From assembly GCA_027563935.2 (NCBI GenBank), contig CM050447.1:11872501-11936500 (forward strand): DNA of 64,000 nucleotides. The letters run 5' to 3'. How positions within the stretch are numbered: the first letter of the stretch is position 1; the number at the start of each line of letters is the position of its first letter. The notes under the pieces were generated by a model, which saw only the letters and a list, made by a program, of their open reading frames with translations, ran no database searches and was not told the origin of the DNA. Made by a program: the position numbers and the translations under genes. Positions 53,801 to 59,800 of this stretch are shown one piece after another. Source of the stretch: Costus lasius (Eukaryota; Streptophyta; Magnoliopsida; Zingiberales; Costaceae).

Positions 53801-56800
53801 ATAATAATTATATCATAATACAATACAGCTTCATGTGTTGATATGCTAAGTGTTAGGCCCCGCGTCTTAATCCAGCCCAACCCAATTGGGCCTGTTGACC
53901 CAAGGTCAAAATCAGCCCAACCGAATGATTTCAATAGGATAAGATTTGAGGAAGGAAAAGATTGAGCGTTGCTCGATCTCAATTCCGGCGGCATTAAAAC
54001 TGCCACGGCAGCAGCCAGAGATCTCGGAGAGGATGTCCGGAGAACACACCGACTAATGGCGCCCTGCCAAATGGCATCTCCCCGTCGGGCGGAACAGTTG
54101 CGATAGCAACTGGTCACTGACGCCGGCGCGTGCAGGGATCACGAACGGCGTACGGTATCAGGAAAGCTCAACCTCGATTGAGGAACACTCGGGCACCGAT
54201 GATGCTGCAGTTCCGGCTCTCGTCGCATCAAGAAGATCACGCGGACTTCCACGTGGAAGCCGGCGCCGTAGAAGGAGCAATTCGGTACAGCCGTGTGGAG
54301 TACGAGCAGAGGTTGCAAGCTTCGGCCGCGCACGATGACGGGGAAGCAAAGCGTCGGCAAGCCGATACATATTACCGAGCACGGCAAATGCCACATGGTG
54401 CTCGACGAGTCGACTGGAGGGCTTTCAAGGCAGATCTGGAGAAGACCCGCCACATATCCGGTAAAGGCGCTCCGAGAAGATCCTCGCGTATAGAGGACAC
54501 AAGAATCTGGCAGATCTCTTGAGCAGTCGACGGGTCGGCATCACGTGCAGACGTTGTCGTTTCGAGCTTTGACGAAGGCGAAACGATGGGCTCTTGCCTA
54601 TAAGAAGAGAAGGCAACGAGCTCAGCAGAGAGAGCAGGGAAAATTTTAGGGAGCAAGGACGAAGGGCCGGAGAACTGGACAAACGGTGGACTTGAGAGTG
54701 CAGCTTCTGACCATCGGAACTCGCCATCTTCGTCCTTCCTTGCGTCTCCTTCTCCTCTGAACTGTGCGTCGACGGCACCGGTGAGGGTTTGTGAACCCCC
54801 TCCTGGTGCGCTCCGGTGGTGTGGGTGGTGAGGTGGAGCACCGTCGACCCGAGTTTTCCCCACCTTCTCCGATCTTCCTCTCGCCCCTCTTCTTCTCCAG
54901 CGACCTCGGCGAACTACGGGACTCCGACCTAGGGCCACATAGGTCCGAACTGAGCGTCGCTTGGAGAAGGGAAGAGGGAGGCGGCTTTCGTCGGAAGGTC
55001 TGCCGGAGGTAAACTGCGCCGCCGTTCCTTTCCGAACAGATCCCTCGGCTGTGAACTCGAGCAAGGCGGCGGGCCTCGTTCACAGATACGACGCCGAGGA
55101 TAAGTGTCGTTTTCAGAAGCAGCCTTTCGAGAGCCGCGTGAGCAGAACTCGCGTGCGGATGCAAGTAGCGGGTTGAGTGGATTCGGATCCGAGGATTGGA
55201 TCCGGCTCTAAACAAACGGATCTAAGGTTTAGGTTTGACTTCGGCTGAAGGTATAATTTCTTCTACTATTTTCCATTCGCTTTCTTTGATTAACGTGGCT
55301 CCTCTATTCCCTTTGCTTACTTGGCGATCCCGGACTGGATGAGGCTGAGGGATGCATGTGCTGACGTGTCCCTGCCGGTCACGCTGGACCTAAACCCAAG
55401 ACCAGCTAAATTGGTCCCCTACGTGGGATCTAAATGGATTTGGCCCTGCGTGGCATCCTAAAATATGTTGTAATAATTATTTAGCTGATTTGGTATATTA
55501 TCTTAATTCAAGGCGTGACAGATTGGTATAGAGGCGGCCCAAAACTACAAAAGGGAAAGAGGCAATATGGTGCAGACTAATACAGAAAAGATTGCACAGC
55601 TTGCAGAAGCTGAAGGCGGTCTGGTCTGCTCTCCCCAAGGAAACCTTGGTGGAGATGCTGAAGGGCCTCGTGTCTTCCACTATGGAGCTAGAGACTCAAG
55701 TGGACAAAGTTCTGTGGGACATGAAAGTCTGCAAAATGGAACTGGAAGAGATGAAGCAAGAGAACGCTTCCCAACGCCGGGCGGTTGGAGCAAACACTGG
55801 GGTTGCGCTGCGCCGGAAGGCCCTGGAGCCCGAACCCTTTGCGGGGGTTCGAAGTGCTGAAAAGGTAGAAAATTTCCTCTCGGACATGGAAATGTATTTC
55901 CAATCAGCCCAGATCCCCGTGGAGGACCAAGTTCTAGTCGGCGCGGCATACTTGACCGACGACGCAAAATTGTGGTGGGGCACTCTGGGGAACAGCAGAC
56001 TCCACAACTGTCATGGGGACAGTTCAAAACAGAACTAAAGAAACGGTTTATACCAGAGAATCCTTCGTGGGCGGCACGGGAAGTTCTGTTCAAACTAAAG
56101 CACACAGGGGATATCCGTGAGTATGTCGAGAAATACACGGCCCTGATGTTTCAAATAGAAAACATGGCTGAAAAGGACAGACTGTACCATTTCCTGGCGG
56201 GACTGCAACCTTGGGCACAGACTGAACTTCTCCAACAAAAAAGTTTTGACTTGGAAGGAAGCTACCCTAGCCGCGGATAGACTAGTAGATCCCTGGGCAT
56301 GGGATGATATGATTCCGGAAGTTCCGAATCAATGGTGATTGGGTCTTTGTGGAATTATTGTGGCGGACATAGTCCGATATTTTGGGAACAATCATTTTGA
56401 ACAATGTTTTGTAAGCCCCAGCTGTGGGCATAACATTTTGTGGTGGATGCGCTGAGGCATCACCAAAACCTTTTTTTATTTATGCATGTAATTTCCTTTT
56501 TAATTATATCTTGGCTTGATATAAATTTATTGCATAAATATGGGATAAGTTAGCATACTTCAAAACTGCTAAATGAGGAAAAGTTAGCAGACTTTAAAAC
56601 TGCTAAACGAGGAAAAGTTAGCAGACTTTAAAACTGCTATTTGAGGAAAAGTTAGCAGACTTCAAAACTGCTAAATGAGGAAAAGTTAGCAGACTTTAAA
56701 ACTGCTATTCTGAGTATAAAATGTGGAGAGTTAGCAGACTCTAAAACTGCTATTTGTGGATAAATTGTGGAAGGTTAGCAGACCTTAAAACTGCTATTTT

Positions 56801-59800
56801 GAGGATAGGTCAAAGAGAACGAGTTAGCAGACTCTAAAACTGCTATTTGGGCAAGAAAAGACGACGATGTCCAACCAAAAACAAAAGAGATCTCTCTTCT
56901 TGGTTCAACTGAGCCAACTTCACCTAAGGGGACGCCTTTATGTGAGGAAAGCTTGGGAGGACAACAAGGAAAATCCTTGCAATCAGTCCAAACTAAGTTT
57001 CTGATCATGAGGGGACGCCTTTATGAAGGGAAGTCTTAGGGGACAAATCATAAATTGGAGCGAACTAAGTTACTCTCTAATGGGGTGGTATGAGACACTT
57101 CAGAGGGGACGAGACTTAGGCGCGACCAAGTTGGACGAGTAAGTGAGAATCAATTAAAAGACGAATGACCACGTCTAAGAATACAAATTCAGAGATATGT
57201 AAGTCCGGACCACACAGAAGTCAAGTAACTCAAGTGTGACATCTCTCCAAGAAAGGATACGAATGTTATCCAATAAAGGATGATTCTCACCAGGACTAGA
57301 CTGGATAGATTGCGAGCCTACTCCGACGATATGATCGAAATTGGGAAGTTCGAGTCAAATCTCACTATAAGATTCGTCGAGGACGACGAACGACTTAGGG
57401 GGGGGGGGGGGGGGGGGGGAGAATGTTAGGACCCGCGTCTTAATCCAGCCCAACCCAATTGGGCCTGTTGACCCAAGGTCAAAATCAGCTCAACCGAATG
57501 ATTTCAATAGGATAAGATTGGAGGAAGGAAAAGATTGAGCGTTGCTTGATCTCAATTCCGGCGGCGTTAAAACTGCCACGGCAGCAGCCAGAGATCTCGG
57601 ACAGGATGTCCGGAGAACACACCGACTAATGGCGCCCTACCAAATGGCATCTCCCCGTCGGGCGGAACAGTTGCGATAGCAACTGGTCACTGACGCCGGC
57701 GCGTGCAGGGATCACGAACGGCGTACGCTATCAGGAAAGCTCAACCTCGATTGAGGAACACTCGGGCACCGGTGATGCTGCAGTTCCGGCTCTCGTCGCA
57801 TCAAGAAGATCACGCGGACTTCCACGTGGAAGCCGGCGCCGTAGAAGGAGCAATTCGGTACAGCCGCGTGGAGTACGAGCAAAGGTTGCAAGCTTCGGCC
57901 GCGCACGATGACGGGGAAGCAAAGCGTCGGCAAGCCGATACATATTACCGAGCACGGCAAACGCCACATGGTGCTCGACGAGTCGACTGGAGGGCTTTCA
58001 AGGCAGATCTGGAGAAGACCCGCCACATATCCGGTAAAGGCGCTCCGAGAAGATCCTCGCGTATAGAGGACGCAAGAATCTGGCAGATCTCTTGAGCAGT
58101 CGACGGGTCGGCATCATGTGCAGACGTTGTCGTTTCGAGCTTTGACGAAGGCGAAACGATGGGCTCTTGCCTATAAGAAGAGAAGGCAACGAGCTCAGCA
58201 GAGAGAGCAGGGAGAATTTTAGGGAGCAAGGACGAAGGGCCGGAGAACTGGACAAACGGTGGACTTGAGAGTGCAGCTTCTGACCATCGGAACTCGCCAT
58301 CTTCGTCCTTCCTTGCGTCTCCTTCTCCTCTGAACTGTGCGTCGACGGCACCGGTGAGAGTTTGTGAACCCCCTCCTGGTGCACTCCGGTGGTGTGGGTG
58401 GTGAGGTGGAGCACCGTCGACCCGAGTTTTCCCCACCTTCTCCGATCTTCCTCTCGCCCCTCTTCTTCTCCAGCAACCTCGGCGAACTACGGGACTCCGA
58501 CCTAGGGCCACATAGGTCCGAACTGAGCGTCGCTTGGAGAAGGGAAGAGGGAGGCAGCTTTCGTCGGAAAGTCTGCCGGAGGTAAACTGCGCCGCCGTTC
58601 CTTTCCGAACAGATCCCTCGGCTGTGAACTCGAGCAAGGCGGCGGGCCTCGTTCACAGATACGACACCGAGGATAAGTGTCGTTTTCAGAAGCAGCCTTT
58701 CGGGAGCCGCGTGAGCAGAACTCGCGTGCGGATGCAAGTAGCGGGTTGAGTGGATTCGGATCCGAGGATTGGATCCGGCTCTAAACAAACGGATCTGAGG
58801 TTTGGGTTTGACTTCGGCTGAAGGTATAATTTCTTCTACTATTTTCCATTCGCTTTCTTTGATTAACGTGGCTCCTCTATTCCCTTTGCTTACTTGGCGA
58901 TCCTGGACTGGATGAGGCTGAGGGATGCATGTGCTGATGTGTCCCTGCCAGTCACGCTGGACCTAAACTCAAGACCAGCTAAATTGGTCCCCTACGTGGG
59001 ATCTAAATGGATTTGGCCCTGCGTGGCATCCTAAAATATGCTGTAATAATTATTTAGCTGATTTGGTATATTATCTTAATTCAAGGCGTGACACTAAGTA
59101 CATACAAATCAGTATAATGGTATGTACCAATCCAAACCAAAACCAATAACACGGGCTCAGATAAATGCTTTAAACCTTGATTGAAAGTTAAAATTAATAC
59201 TTAAGGTAACAATCCTATGTTAAAATGGATCTTGAGACTTATCCAAATTTTTAAACAAAGATACTTGGCTTTTCAACATTAGGGCCCTGGTATGTGTGGT
59301 TTATTGTCTCTCACCTAGCCTTCCTTAAGGTATCATCCAACATCAAAGAGACCTACAATCTCAAGGGAAGGTGAAAAACACTAACATATCTCAAAAAGGA
59401 GTTTTGAGATACACTATAGATTCAAGAAAAACCACAAGGAACAAATGGCAGGTATTAAGCCACATGGCACTTGCATGGTAAGCTATGTTAGCTAATTAAA
59501 GGAGAGCACTTCAGAAGTTTTACAGCTTTGGAAAAGGTAAATAGAGGAACAAATAGCAAATACTGCAAGTCGCATGCACTTCATGCACATCCAAGAGTGC
59601 GGTTTCACACTAGGTATAACTTAATAGTTGAACGAAAAGAGATAGCACCACACTCAAATGGTTAAATCTTTAACACTAAATGTTACATGTAAGTTCTAAA
59701 AGGTAAGCTAAGCAACATAGAACCGAGGATTAAAATTTGTGTCAATCAAGGCTCAAACCGGTCCATGCCAAACGAAACTGGGCAAGAAAAGCGCCCAAGT

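Larger units (their letters stand above)
53851..59093 (+). mobile_element. Element G: gag-only LTR retrotransposon (TR-GAG type) with 1.67-kb LTRs
   Basis: 5,243 bp. Two LTRs of equal length (1,670 bp) enclose 1.9 kb. Perfect 5-bp target duplication CTAAG (53846-53850 and 59094-59098). Ends TGTTAGG and GGCGTGACA resemble those of D and E. Primer site TGGTATAGAGGC from 55524. A 22-G tract forms the polypurine tract. About 29 substitutions separate the LTRs by eye (about 1.7%). The interior codes only a broken Gag plus a tandem hairpin array. It is antisense to VPS13, in intron 1. Confidence 0.92.

Noticed and set aside
54372..55064. 230-codon minus-strand ORF in the 5' LTR of G, open again at 57945-58637
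   Set aside because: It is open in both LTRs only because they are copies. Two other minus frames (189 and 138 codons) are also open there, a sign of GC-rich composition, and no domain is recognisable.
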